The notes beneath the pieces were generated by a model. That model saw nothing but the letters and a program-made list of their open reading frames with translations. It made no database searches and was not told where the DNA came from. This document shows positions 1 through 8,300 of a stretch of DNA of 64,000 nucleotides, piece by piece. The position numbers and the translations under genes are program-made. The stretch is from Bacteroidaceae bacterium. Lineage in GTDB: Bacteria > Bacteroidota > Bacteroidia > Bacteroidales > Bacteroidaceae. The first letter of the stretch is position 1. Every line of letters starts with the position of its first letter. The stretch spans positions 1 to 64,000 of the forward strand of contig JAFZGA010000013.1 of the NCBI GenBank assembly GCA_017555585.1, given 5' to 3'.

Positions 1-148
1 AGGCTTTCGCTTGTTTTCAGGGTGCTGCGGAACTCGCTCCATGCGGATATTTTGAAATAATATATATCCGCATTATGCTCAAACAGTCCTCGCACAATGG
101 CCTGAAAACAAACGGCCTTGCGTTGGATTTTTCAACGGTGCCGTCCTT
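1..148. repeat. Left copy of an inverted structured repeat, cut by the window edge
   Basis: This stretch is a near-identical inverted copy of 1952-2098; the two copies flank the BspA-like gene. It contains a nested inverted repeat: an outer arm near 8-21 pairs with one near 99-113, and an inner GCGGATAT/ATATCCGC arm surrounds the AT-rich centre. The frame that stays open in the right copy is closed here by a TAA (GCG GAT ATT TTG AAA TAA), so the repeat does not look protein-coding. The true left end may lie outside the window. No transposase is visible. Confidence 0.8.
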
Positions 149-379
149 TTAACATTACTTCTGCTAATAAAAAAGGTGTTTACGTCATGGCAGATATGCT
201 ATCTGCCATTATCGAGTATTAGGGTTTGCAACCCGTAAAAACACAAACAAACATTTAACTTTACGACTGTAAATCAATATTTTAATTTAATATTTTTATA
301 ATTTTGTCAAGTTGTTACAAACATAACATGAAATGAATAAACAAATACATTGAAATTATTAATACAAAACAATATATCT
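149..379. other. Intergenic leader region with two small hairpins
   Basis: AT-rich non-coding stretch upstream of the BspA-like gene. It holds a perfect 10-bp stem with a TGC loop at 187-209 (ATGGCAGATA/TATCTGCCAT) and a GGGTT-TGC-AACCC stem at 222-234. Neither is followed by a long T run, so they are only weakly terminator-like. The rest is promoter and leader. Confidence 0.5.
299..306 (+). promoter_or_regulatory. Probable -7 element of the BspA-like gene
   Basis: TAATTTTG fits the Bacteroidetes -7 consensus TAnnTTTG. A clear -33 TTTG at the right distance is missing. It implies a leader of about 65 nt. Confidence 0.4.
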
Positions 380-1699
380 ATGAAAAATATAAAACAACTT
401 TTTACTGCCTTGTTACTTCTGTGCAGCATTGTTGCAATGGCTGATACCGTAACTATAGGCGGTATTACATACGATGTAGTTGCAAAAGCAAAACAAGCAA
501 AAGTAATTGCAATGGAAGCTGGATATTACAGCGGTAGTGTTGTTATTCCTGAATCCATTGTATATAACGATGTAACCTACAGCGTTACAAGCATTGGAAA
601 TTCTGCGTTCTGTTGGTGCTACGGTCTTACCAGCATAACAATCCCTAACAGCGTTACAAGCATTGGAGATGGAGCGTTCTCTGAATGCTACGCTCTTACC
701 AGCATAACAATCCCCAACAGCGTTACAAGAATTGGAGGTTATGCGTTCTGGGGTTGCTACGGTCTTACCAGCGTAACAATCCCTAACAGCGTTACAAGAA
801 TTGGAAATAATGCGTTCGAAGGTTGCTCCGGTCTTACCAGCATAACAATACCTAACAGCGTGACAAGAATTGGAAATAATGCGTTCGAAGGTTGCTCCGG
901 TCTTACCAGCATAACAATACCTAACAGCGTTACAAGCATTGGAATTTCTGCGTTCTCTGGTTGCTCCGGGCTTACAAGCATAACAATAGGTAGTGGGGTT
1001 AAAAATATAGACTATGAGGCATTTGCAAAATGTGAAAACCTTACTGATGTATATTGCCTTGCAACAAAAGTGCCGTCAACAAATAGTGATGCTTTTAATG
1101 AATCATATCCTGAATATATGACACTGCATGTGCCTGCAGAGGCTATAAACAGCTACAAGACAACTGCTCCATGGCGCAGTTTTGGAACAATTGTAACAAT
1201 AGAGGAGGAAGGAATGCCTAAATGTGCAACACCTATTATCTCATATAGCAACGGCAAGCTCGAAACAGAGTGTGAAACAGAAGGTGCAGAATTTGTTATA
1301 AGCATAACAAGCGAAGACTTCAACAACTTCTATAGTAGCAGCGTTGACCTTTCTGTTACATATAACATTGCTGTTTATGCAATGCTCGAGGGATATGAGA
1401 ATTCTGATACTGTAAATGCCACACTCTGCTGGATTGAGAATGGTGACAGCGATGAGGATGATACAACCAATATTATAACTGTTCCTGCTGTTGCAGTGCT
1501 TGTGACATCAGCAAACGGTGCTGTTACTGTAAACTGTTCACTCGAAGGCGAAAATGTTGAGGTATATACAACAGATGGTACGCTTGTGGGCGCAGCTGCT
1601 ATAACAAATGGCAGTGCTACTGTTCAAAGTGGCCTTTCAAAAGGCTCTGTTGCCATTGTAAAGATAGGAGCAAAGAGCGTGAAGGTTGTGGTTGATTAA
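380..1699 (+). CDS. BspA-like leucine-rich repeat surface protein
   Basis: Secreted protein of 439 residues. The start at 380 gives a clean signal peptide (MKNIKQLFTALLLL...AMA, cleaved before DTVT); an upstream in-frame ATG at 350 would add ten residues before it. Residues ~68-205 are six 23-residue BspA-type (LRR_5) repeats of the form SIGxxAFxxCxGLTSITIPNSVT, encoded by 69-bp near-identical DNA repeats. A PKCATPxI linker and a beta-rich region follow. The C-terminus (VYTTDGTLV...GSVAIVKIGAKSVKVVV) resembles a variant T9SS sorting domain and differs from the YDLQGR tail of the enzymes downstream. BspA-family proteins are known adhesins of oral and gut Bacteroidales; adhesion here is inferred. 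The gene sits between inverted repeat copies. Confidence 0.85.
   Translation: MKNIKQLFTALLLLCSIVAMADTVTIGGITYDVVAKAKQAKVIAMEAGYYSGSVVIPESIVYNDVTYSVTSIGNSAFCWCYGLTSITIPNSVTSIGDGAFSECYALTSITIPNSVTRIGGYAFWGCYGLTSVTIPNSVTRIGNNAFEGCSGLTSITIPNSVTRIGNNAFEGCSGLTSITIPNSVTSIGISAFSGCSGLTSITIGSGVKNIDYEAFAKCENLTDVYCLATKVPSTNSDAFNESYPEYMTLHVPAEAINSYKTTAPWRSFGTIVTIEEEGMPKCATPIISYSNGKLETECETEGAEFVISITSEDFNNFYSSSVDLSVTYNIAVYAMLEGYENSDTVNATLCWIENGDSDEDDTTNIITVPAVAVLVTSANGAVTVNCSLEGENVEVYTTDGTLVGAAAITNGSATVQSGLSKGSVAIVKIGAKSVKVVVD
581..994 (+). repeat. Six tandem 69-bp repeats coding LRR units
   Basis: Units start at 581, 650, 719, 788, 857 and 926 with a period of exactly 69 bp (23 codons). The units at 788 and 857 differ at a single base; the others are more diverged. 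This is a substrate for slippage or recombination that would change the number of LRRs in frame. Confidence 0.9.
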
Positions 1700-1713
1700 G
1701 TTCTTGATACATA

Positions 1714-1757
1714 AAATATCAGCACCGGATTCATACGAACCGGTGCTGATATTTTTT
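1714..1757 (+). terminator. Terminator of the BspA-like gene
   Basis: Long stem (AATATCAGCACCGG pairing with CCGGTGCTGATATT) with an 11-nt loop, followed by a run of seven T, starting 15 nt after the stop codon. Confidence 0.9.
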
Positions 1758-1791
1758 TGCAATGATGTGTCGGGGTTATACAGAGATCTTT

Positions 1792-1869
1792 GACAATGCT
1801 TGTTTACCGCATCCCACGCGGTGCAAACTACGCCTGCACTACGCGTGACTAATTGCTACAAGCATTGTC
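1792..1869. repeat. 78-bp structured element closed by a 12-bp inverted repeat
   Basis: GACAATGCTTGT (1792-1803) and ACAAGCATTGTC (1858-1869) are perfect inverted arms. Inside them is a second hairpin, ACCGC (1806-1810) with GCGGT (1818-1822). It could be a folded RNA or a palindromic intergenic repeat. It does not resemble a tRNA: there is no TTCRANY T-arm motif and no obvious anticodon arm. Confidence 0.5.
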
Positions 1870-1951
1870 GAACTGAACTTTCGTCGCGTACGCTCCAGCG
1901 AGATGCCACGGTACGCGTTTGCGGATTTTCCATCAGCATTGGTAATATCCC

Positions 1952-2098
1952 AAGGACGGCACCGTTGAAAAATCCAACGCAAGGCCGGTTGTTTTCAGGC
2001 CATTGTGCGAGGACTGTTTGAGCGTAATGCGGATATATATTATTCCAAATATCCGCGTGGAGCGAGTTCCGCAGCACCCTGAAAACAACCGAAAGCCT
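1952..2098. repeat. Right copy of the inverted structured repeat
   Basis: Reverse complement of 1-148 with few differences. The outer arms are perfect over 14 bp (CGGTTGTTTTCAGG at 1986-1999 and CCTGAAAACAACCG at 2078-2091). The inner arms GCGGATAT and ATATCCGC surround the AT-rich centre near 2030-2056. Conservation of the nested stems in both copies suggests that structure, not coding, is maintained. Confidence 0.8.
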
Positions 2099-2100
2099 GG

Positions 2101-2433
2101 AGTGACAACAGACGACCGACCGAAGGCTCACATATGTGGCCTGAGCAAAGGACGTTTGTGAAGATTTTTCCCGTGTGCCGAGCTCTTTGCTCCTTTCTGT
2201 CGGCACAGAAAGGAGGGAAAAGAAAGACTTGATGAAAAAGGCAAGTGAACGTATTAAGGTTAAGGGCTGCAGGAAAATATAACGGACTCAACGTCTTGGC
2301 TACCAAGATGTGCTGGCGTTTAAAAAGAGATCTCTCACGCAAGGTTCGAGATGAATGACATGGTTCGCATTTTTTTTGGGGGGTGCAAACCCTTATATAC
2401 AACAATGGCGGTCCGCCACAATACAGCAATATA
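2101..2433. other. Non-coding stretch with two competing hairpins
   Basis: No convincing gene. At 2190-2215 CTCCTTTCTGT pairs with ACAGAAAGGAG (11 bp, CGGC loop). The alternative pairing GTGCCGA (2174-2180) with TCGGCAC (2200-2206) uses the same bases, so the two are mutually exclusive. A short T run (2370-2379) follows a weak fold. Open frames here run across the repeats and have no recognisable protein features. Confidence 0.45.
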
Positions 2434-2467
2434 CAAAAACAGTGCAGGCCGAAAGCATGCACTGTTG
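2434..2467 (-). terminator. Terminator of the ROK kinase gene
   Basis: Read on the minus strand, AACAGTGCATGC folds back on GCCTGCACTGTT and is followed by a T run. It lies about 20 nt beyond the kinase stop codon. Confidence 0.8.
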
Positions 2468-2487
2468 TATTAATATACGATATTGGA

Positions 2488-3447
2488 TCAATCCTTCCAA
2501 CCGAGAGCCGAAGCACCGAGAACAGCAGCATCAGCACCAGGAAGAGAAGATTTCAACACCTTTACCTTATCCTTCCACAAGAACACCACATTCTCGTTCA
2601 TATGCTTGCGGATAGGCTCAAGCAACAACTCGCCGGCATTCGCCAATCCACCGAAAAGGATAATAGCCTCCGGCGCAGAGAATGCAATAAAGTTACAGAA
2701 AGCCTCACCAAGAACCTTGCCTGTAAACTCAAAAATGTCGTTAGCGAGTTTGTCACCCTTCACTGCTGCATCGAAAAGCATCTTCGAAGTAATCTCGTTG
2801 ATACATACATCGCGCAAGATACTTGGCTCATCGCGTTCTACAAGCCATTTCTTTGCTGTGCGCACAATACCGGTAGCCGAAGCGTATGTCTCAAGACAGT
2901 CGGTACGGCCACAACCACACTGACGGCCCTCGAGCACCGGTGCTGTAACATGGCCAAGTTCACCGGCAAAACCGTCGTGACCGTAAATGAGCTGTCCGTT
3001 GGCAACGATACCGCTACCAACACCTGTACCGAGTGTTATATAGACAAAATCCTTCATACCCTGAGCAACACCGTACTTCATTTCACCGATAGCTGCTGCA
3101 TTGGCATCGTTAGTAACCTTTGTAGGAAGACCGGTCTTTTTCTCGATAAGCCAACCGAGGGGAACAATACCTTTCCATGGCAAGTTTGCAGCATTTACAA
3201 TCTCACCGGTATAATAGTTAGCCATAGGCGCACCTATACCGACACCCTCAAGCTTGCCTTCGCAGCCGTTTTCTGTAGCCAATTTGTTTATTACATTGGC
3301 TATAGCATCGGTATACTCCTCAATATCAGGATGTGCCTGAGTTTTGATACTGTCATCTTTTGCAAGAATGTGACCTTTTACATCAACAAGACCTATCACG
3401 GTATTTGTACCGCCAAGGTCGATTCCTATTACATACTTGTCGCTCAT
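2488..3447 (-). CDS. ROK-family sugar kinase (glucokinase-like)
   Basis: 319 residues, full length for bacterial ROK kinases. It shows the N-terminal phosphate-binding motif DLGGTN (10-15), the catalytic N113-D114 pair, the substrate-site GELGH (162-166) and the ROK zinc signature with H166, C177, C179 and C184 (CGCGRTDCLE). It would phosphorylate glucose, or possibly an amino sugar, in the cytoplasm with ATP. ROK members cannot be split into glucokinase, ManNAc or GlcNAc kinases by eye, and the neighbouring hexosaminidase and sialidases leave a HexNAc substrate open. The gene is divergent from the GH20 gene. A TACATTCG -7 element lies on the minus strand at 3493-3500. Confidence 0.85.
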   Translation of the reverse strand: MSDKYVIGIDLGGTNTVIGLVDVKGHILAKDDSIKTQAHPDIEEYTDAIANVINKLATENGCEGKLEGVGIGAPMANYYTGEIVNAANLPWKGIVPLGWLIEKKTGLPTKVTNDANAAAIGEMKYGVAQGMKDFVYITLGTGVGSGIVANGQLIYGHDGFAGELGHVTAPVLEGRQCGCGRTDCLETYASATGIVRTAKKWLVERDEPSILRDVCINEITSKMLFDAAVKGDKLANDIFEFTGKVLGEAFCNFIAFSAPEAIILFGGLANAGELLLEPIRKHMNENVVFLWKDKVKVLKSSLPGADAAVLGASALGWKD

Positions 3448-3492
3448 AATTATAAATTAGTTATAGATTTGCCTTTTTGTAATTACACTTTG

Positions 3493-3500
3493 CGAATGTA
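3493..3500 (-). promoter_or_regulatory. Probable -7 element of the ROK kinase gene
   Basis: TACATTCG on the minus strand fits TAnnTTYG, about 50 nt upstream of the start codon. Confidence 0.4.
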
Positions 3501-3585
3501 GAAAAAAAAAATCACTTATTCTCTGTCAACACGCATTATTTACAAAAATTTATTTTCTATAATTTTTTCTTTGGGATAGTTTACA

Positions 3586-3593
3586 TATCTTCG
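3586..3593 (+). promoter_or_regulatory. Probable -7 element of the first GH20 gene
   Basis: TATCTTCG, 30 nt upstream of the start codon, fits the Bacteroidetes -7 element. The -33 region is only T-rich. Confidence 0.5.
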
Positions 3594-3622
3594 CATTTGG
3601 AAATCATTAAACAATAAATAAT

Positions 3623-5272
3623 ATGTTGCAGAGAAGTATCACATTTATCATTTTGTCTTTTGTGTGCATATCAGTGGCTGTTGCACAGAACTGTAATGCA
3701 GACAACATCATTCCCAAACCAACAAGTGTAGTAATGGGCAACCGCAACAGTGTTTTTGAATTGAATTCTGAAACCAAGGTTGTATACAAGTGGGACAACA
3801 AAGATGTCAAACCAGCCATAAAGGAGCTCGACCGTATTGCTGTAGACATTTTCGGCAAGAAAATGAACAAGAATACCAAGACTCATGGTGACAACAATAT
3901 AATCTTCAAGTATGACGGTTCACTCGCTGACGAGGGTTATATACTCGAAATAAGACCGGAGAATATTCTCATAAGCGCAAAGACAGGTGCCGGAGCATTT
4001 TACGCAGTACAGACATTGAAGCAGATAATTCCGGTGCAGGCATACGAGACACCTATTGACATCAACAAGCTTACATTGCCGACAATGAAGATTTCCGACA
4101 GTCCCAAGTTCGGATATCGTGGCTTCATGCTCGACTGCTCACGTCACTTCTGGAACATTGAGACCATAAAAGAGATTATCGACATTCTTGCAATGCACAA
4201 GATGAACCGTTTCCACTGGCACTTGACCGAAGACCAGGGCTGGAGAATTGAAATAAAGAAATATCCTTTGCTTACAAAGATTGGCAGCAAGCGCGAACAG
4301 ACTACAACCGGACGCAACGAGGGCATGGACGGTATTCCTTACGGTGGCTACTACACACAGAAGGAAATCAAGGAGGTTGTAAAGTATGCACAGGAGCGTT
4401 TCATCACTATTATCCCGGAGATTGAAATACCGGGACACTCTCTTGGAGCTTTAAGTGCATACCCTTGGCTTGGTTGCGAGGGTGAAGCCGGCAACTACAA
4501 GACATGGTCGTATTGGGGTGTATCACCACAGATTGCCTGCGCCGGTAGAGAGAGCACATTCAAATTCTGGGAAGATGTATTGAGCGAGGTAATAGACCTG
4601 TTCCCAAGCGAATATATACACATTGGTGGCGACGAGGCACCACGTGACATGTGGAAGGCATGCCCCGATTGCCAAAAACGTATAAAGGAGAATGGTTTGA
4701 AGAACGAAGCTGAGTTACAGTCGTATGTAAACAACCGCATTGAAAAATTCCTCAACGACCGTGGTCGCAAGCTCATTGGTTGGGACGAGATTCTAGAGGG
4801 GGGTGTAAGCCAGAGCGCGACAATTATGTCGTGGCGCGGTGCCGACGGCGGTATCGCTGCGGCAAAAAAGGGTAATTATGCTATTCTATCACCCGACAGC
4901 CACTGTTACCTGAATTTCTATCAGACCACCGAGCGCAAAGATGACCATCTGTGCATAGGAAGCTATATTCCACTAAGAAAGGCTTACTCACTCAACCCTT
5001 ATGACAAGCTTGCAAAAGAAGAGCAAAAATACATAATGGGTGTTCAGGCCAATCTCTGGACTGAATATATATCTACACCAATCCAATTGGAATATATGCT
5101 GTTGCCACGACTTGGTGCCATTGCCGAAATTGGTTGGAGCAACCCTGAGCCGGAGAAAAAGGACGTTGAAGGATTTATCGGACGTGCCAAAGAACTCTCG
5201 CGCTACTACAGTGCATTCGGTTGGAATTTCGGAAGACGATTCTACGAAGACAACGTACAGATTGGTTGGTGA
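3623..5272 (+). CDS. Secreted GH20 beta-N-acetylhexosaminidase
   Basis: 549 residues. Signal peptide 1-22 (MLQRSITFIILSFV...VAQ), an N-terminal GH20b domain (~25-145), then the catalytic TIM barrel with YRGFMLDCSRHF, NRFHWHLTEDQGWR and the catalytic pair D337-E338 in HIGGDE. GH20 enzymes use substrate-assisted catalysis to remove terminal beta-GlcNAc or beta-GalNAc. The protein ends just after the barrel, with no accessory modules and no YDLQGR tail, unlike the two other GH20 enzymes in the window. It is therefore probably exported to the periplasm by Sec alone. A terminator hairpin lies 37 nt downstream. Confidence 0.93.
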   Translation: MLQRSITFIILSFVCISVAVAQNCNADNIIPKPTSVVMGNRNSVFELNSETKVVYKWDNKDVKPAIKELDRIAVDIFGKKMNKNTKTHGDNNIIFKYDGSLADEGYILEIRPENILISAKTGAGAFYAVQTLKQIIPVQAYETPIDINKLTLPTMKISDSPKFGYRGFMLDCSRHFWNIETIKEIIDILAMHKMNRFHWHLTEDQGWRIEIKKYPLLTKIGSKREQTTTGRNEGMDGIPYGGYYTQKEIKEVVKYAQERFITIIPEIEIPGHSLGALSAYPWLGCEGEAGNYKTWSYWGVSPQIACAGRESTFKFWEDVLSEVIDLFPSEYIHIGGDEAPRDMWKACPDCQKRIKENGLKNEAELQSYVNNRIEKFLNDRGRKLIGWDEILEGGVSQSATIMSWRGADGGIAAAKKGNYAILSPDSHCYLNFYQTTERKDDHLCIGSYIPLRKAYSLNPYDKLAKEEQKYIMGVQANLWTEYISTPIQLEYMLLPRLGAIAEIGWSNPEPEKKDVEGFIGRAKELSRYYSAFGWNFGRRFYEDNVQIGW

Positions 5273-5308
5273 TAATCCGTTAAATTAATATTATTTAACG
5301 ACAATTAT

Positions 5309-5340
5309 AAGGGGAGTTTATCTCCCCTTTATTTATATTT
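5309..5340 (+). terminator. Terminator of the first GH20 gene
   Basis: AAGGGGAG (5309-5316) pairs with CTCCCCTT (5322-5329) and an AT-rich T-dominated tract follows. The next gene's -7 element starts inside that tract. Confidence 0.75.
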
Positions 5341-5341
5341 G
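5334..5341 (+). promoter_or_regulatory. Probable -7 element of the esterase-sialidase gene
   Basis: TATATTTG matches TAnnTTTG exactly, about 54 nt upstream of the start codon. No TTTG is found 19-20 nt upstream. Confidence 0.5.
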
Positions 5342-5394
5342 CGAATATAAATTTTATTAAATAAAAACATTAATATTAACTAACTATAAATATT

Positions 5395-8300
5395 ATGAGA
5401 AAATTATTCGCATTCCTATTCTGTGCGTTGCTCTCAACGGTAGCCGTTTTTGCCGACGGGCCGTTCCGCAATCACAGATACGATTCGTTCAAAGTGCTTT
5501 CGACAAACAGCGAGAGCATAGTCTTTATCGGTAACAGCATTACCGATATGCACTGTTGGCCAGAGGCCTTCGTAACATCAGATGGCAATTATCTGCCAAT
5601 CGTCAACAGAGGAAACTCCGGCACATACTCAACTGAGCAAAGCGATAACCTTGAGTCATACATAGCCGGCAAGCCCAAGAAGGTGTTTATGATGATTGGT
5701 ACAAACGACATTGCAATATCAGGCGGACTGAACTTCAGTGGCGAGCAGGTACTTGCATACGTAAAGAGCATTGTAGAGCGCATACACGCACGCTCACCAC
5801 AGACAAAAGTTTACCTATACAGCATTCTCAAGAACAACACAAGTAACCGCGTAGAGGCTACATGGTTGCACACAAATGAGATAGTGAAAAACTATGTGGA
5901 GACAATGAATGTGGATTGGCTAACATACATCGACCTCTATGACAAGCTCGCGGGCATTGCACAGGGTGGCGTGTGGAGTTACGACTATCTCCACCTCACA
6001 GCAGCAGCCTACCAGGTATGGTGTGAGACTATCTGCCAATACTTGCAGGAGGGTGAGGACTACACTGTTTCAACAGTGTACCCAGGCAACACATCATCGG
6101 CACAGCAGAACGGTAGCCTTGGCAGCGCACACGGCATGCGTGCCACTTACTTCAGCATGCTGCCTATCAACAACGAAGATGTGCTTGTGTTCGGTGACGA
6201 ATTCATCAAGAACGGTGAGTGGCAGGAGCTTCTCGGCAACCGCAATGTAAAGAACCGCGGTACAGGATGGGGCTATGGTGGCGACATTGCTACAACAAGC
6301 AAGATTGTTGATGCCACATACGCAAACACAGGCGTAGAGAAAAAAGAAGCAAAAGCAATCTTCATCTACACAGGTACAGGTGACTGCAACGGAAGCACAG
6401 CTATCGAAACCGTAAAGAGCAATTACAAGGCTCTTGTTGACAAGGTGGCACAGAAATCGCCTACATCAAAGATATATCTGATGGCTCTTGCACCTACGAA
6501 CAATGCTACAACCAACACATCACGCATTGCTGTGTTGAACAGCTACATGCAGAGCCTTGCGACAGGCAACATCCGCTATGTTGACACATACACTCCATTG
6601 CTCAACGGCAATGTAGCCAATACAAAGTATTTCTACCCAAGCAACTACCTTGGTGGTTTGGGGTATGCCGTAATGGCAAACGCCATAAAGGACGCGTTGA
6701 ATGCCGATTTCCCTGCTGACACATACACAGCCATAAGCGAAGCTGATGCCGAGGCACGTTATGCACAGGCTACACTGCGCAACACCCTTTCACAGGTAAT
6801 TGCACGTGGCCTTATAATGGAGCGCGGCGATGCAATGGGACAGTATGACCCAGAGAAGATGACTGCTTTTGATGCCGAACTTGAGAATGCATATGCACTG
6901 CTTGCAAAAGAGAACATCACTGAGGCCGAAATTCAGGCAATGAGCGACAAACTCAACGAGATTCTCAAAGAGGCCATCGCAATGCCAAAAGCAAGCACTG
7001 CAACCGATGAATATTGGTACCAGTTCACATCATTGCGTAGCAACAACCTTTACATCAGCGCTGAAGGCCAGGCTACAGGCGTTGTCGGTAAGGACAACAC
7101 TGTTGCATCAGCTACATCAATGTGGAAGTTCGTTGACCGTGGCGACAACACATTCGACATCATAAACCGCGAATACAAATCATATCTGAACCCTGTTGCA
7201 ACCTACAACACACAGATTACAACCACTACATCCAAACCCTCTAAGGGCTGGACTGTCAGCTATGCCGACACACCTGCATACTACATAATCTCGGCTGGTG
7301 ATGTACAGCTTAATCAGACAGGCAGCGGACAGAGCTTCAAACTCTACAACTGGAGCAATAGTGCCACTCCCGGCAGTGACCGTGCCGATACAGGTTGCCA
7401 GCTCTCGATTTTCGAGGCAGGCGAAATAGCAGAATTGCCTGAGACTACGGCAAACACCCTGACACTGGGAATTGACCAGTTTGCCAGCGGTGCAGCCACT
7501 TGGAGCAAGCATATTTCAACAAGCGACGGTTGGTATGGCAAGTTTGTCACAAACACAGACCCTGCGCTTACCGTAGAAGGCGTTGACAAGAATGTCAACA
7601 ACATCGGTTGGTCACAAAAGCGTCCTTGGTTCCAGGAAGGTTATACCTACACATTCTCTTTGCCCGAGGGCTATCTCATCAATGCATATCAATTGACAAC
7701 ACTTGATGCAAATGGCTTTAATGGCACATTCACATACACCACTGCCGAAGGAACAGCTACAAGTGCTGCCCAGACAAACACGCCACAGACAGTGAAGACC
7801 GAAGGTTTGAGTACACGCACTATCACCATCAAGGTAGGCGACGGACAAAAAAGCACCAATGGTATTATGATGACAAATCTGGTTATTCAATATACCAAGA
7901 ACGGCACTGAGGAAGAGGTAGCCAACTTAGAGTTTACCATAGACAAAGCCAACGGTAACCTCTATCACGCCAATGGTTCAGCCAACCAGAATTGGAACTG
8001 CTGCTGGAAGAGCAACGCTACCCCACTGTTGCAGTTCGGTTGTGGAACAGTCAACAATATGAACTGGAGCGGCAACAATGTACAGTTGATGACCGGTTCT
8101 GCCGGCAGTGCAACCTATTCAATCTCAGCCCCTGCCGGATATGTAATCACCGAGTACAGCTTTACATTTGCCAACAACGGACACAACAATGCGCTTGACC
8201 TTACAATAATGGACAATGGTATTTCATACACCACATCAACTACTGCACAGACCATCAGTGCAAAGAACCAGAACGCCGGTTCTGTTTCATTCCGCCTTGC

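Noticed and set aside
757-981. Antisense open frame in the LRR repeats
   Set aside because: It is a by-product of the 69-bp repeat and has no start context or independent features.
581-994. Regular direct repeats considered as a CRISPR array
   Set aside because: The repeats are contiguous, 69 bp, in frame and code LRR units; there are no spacers.
1792-1869. Possible tRNA, suggested by a length of 78 bp and closing stem
   Set aside because: No T-loop consensus, no D-arm and a 12-bp closing stem, too long for an acceptor arm.
1856-2206. 116-residue minus-strand frame across the right structured repeat, and overlapping frames at 1800-2021 and 2040-2537
   Set aside because: The copy of the repeat at 1-148 has a stop in the same frame, and the frames run through hairpins and a terminator. 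They are more likely non-coding.
2383-3501. Long plus-strand frame of 372 residues opposite the ROK kinase
   Set aside because: The kinase on the minus strand has all family motifs; the opposite frame has none and begins in the kinase terminator.
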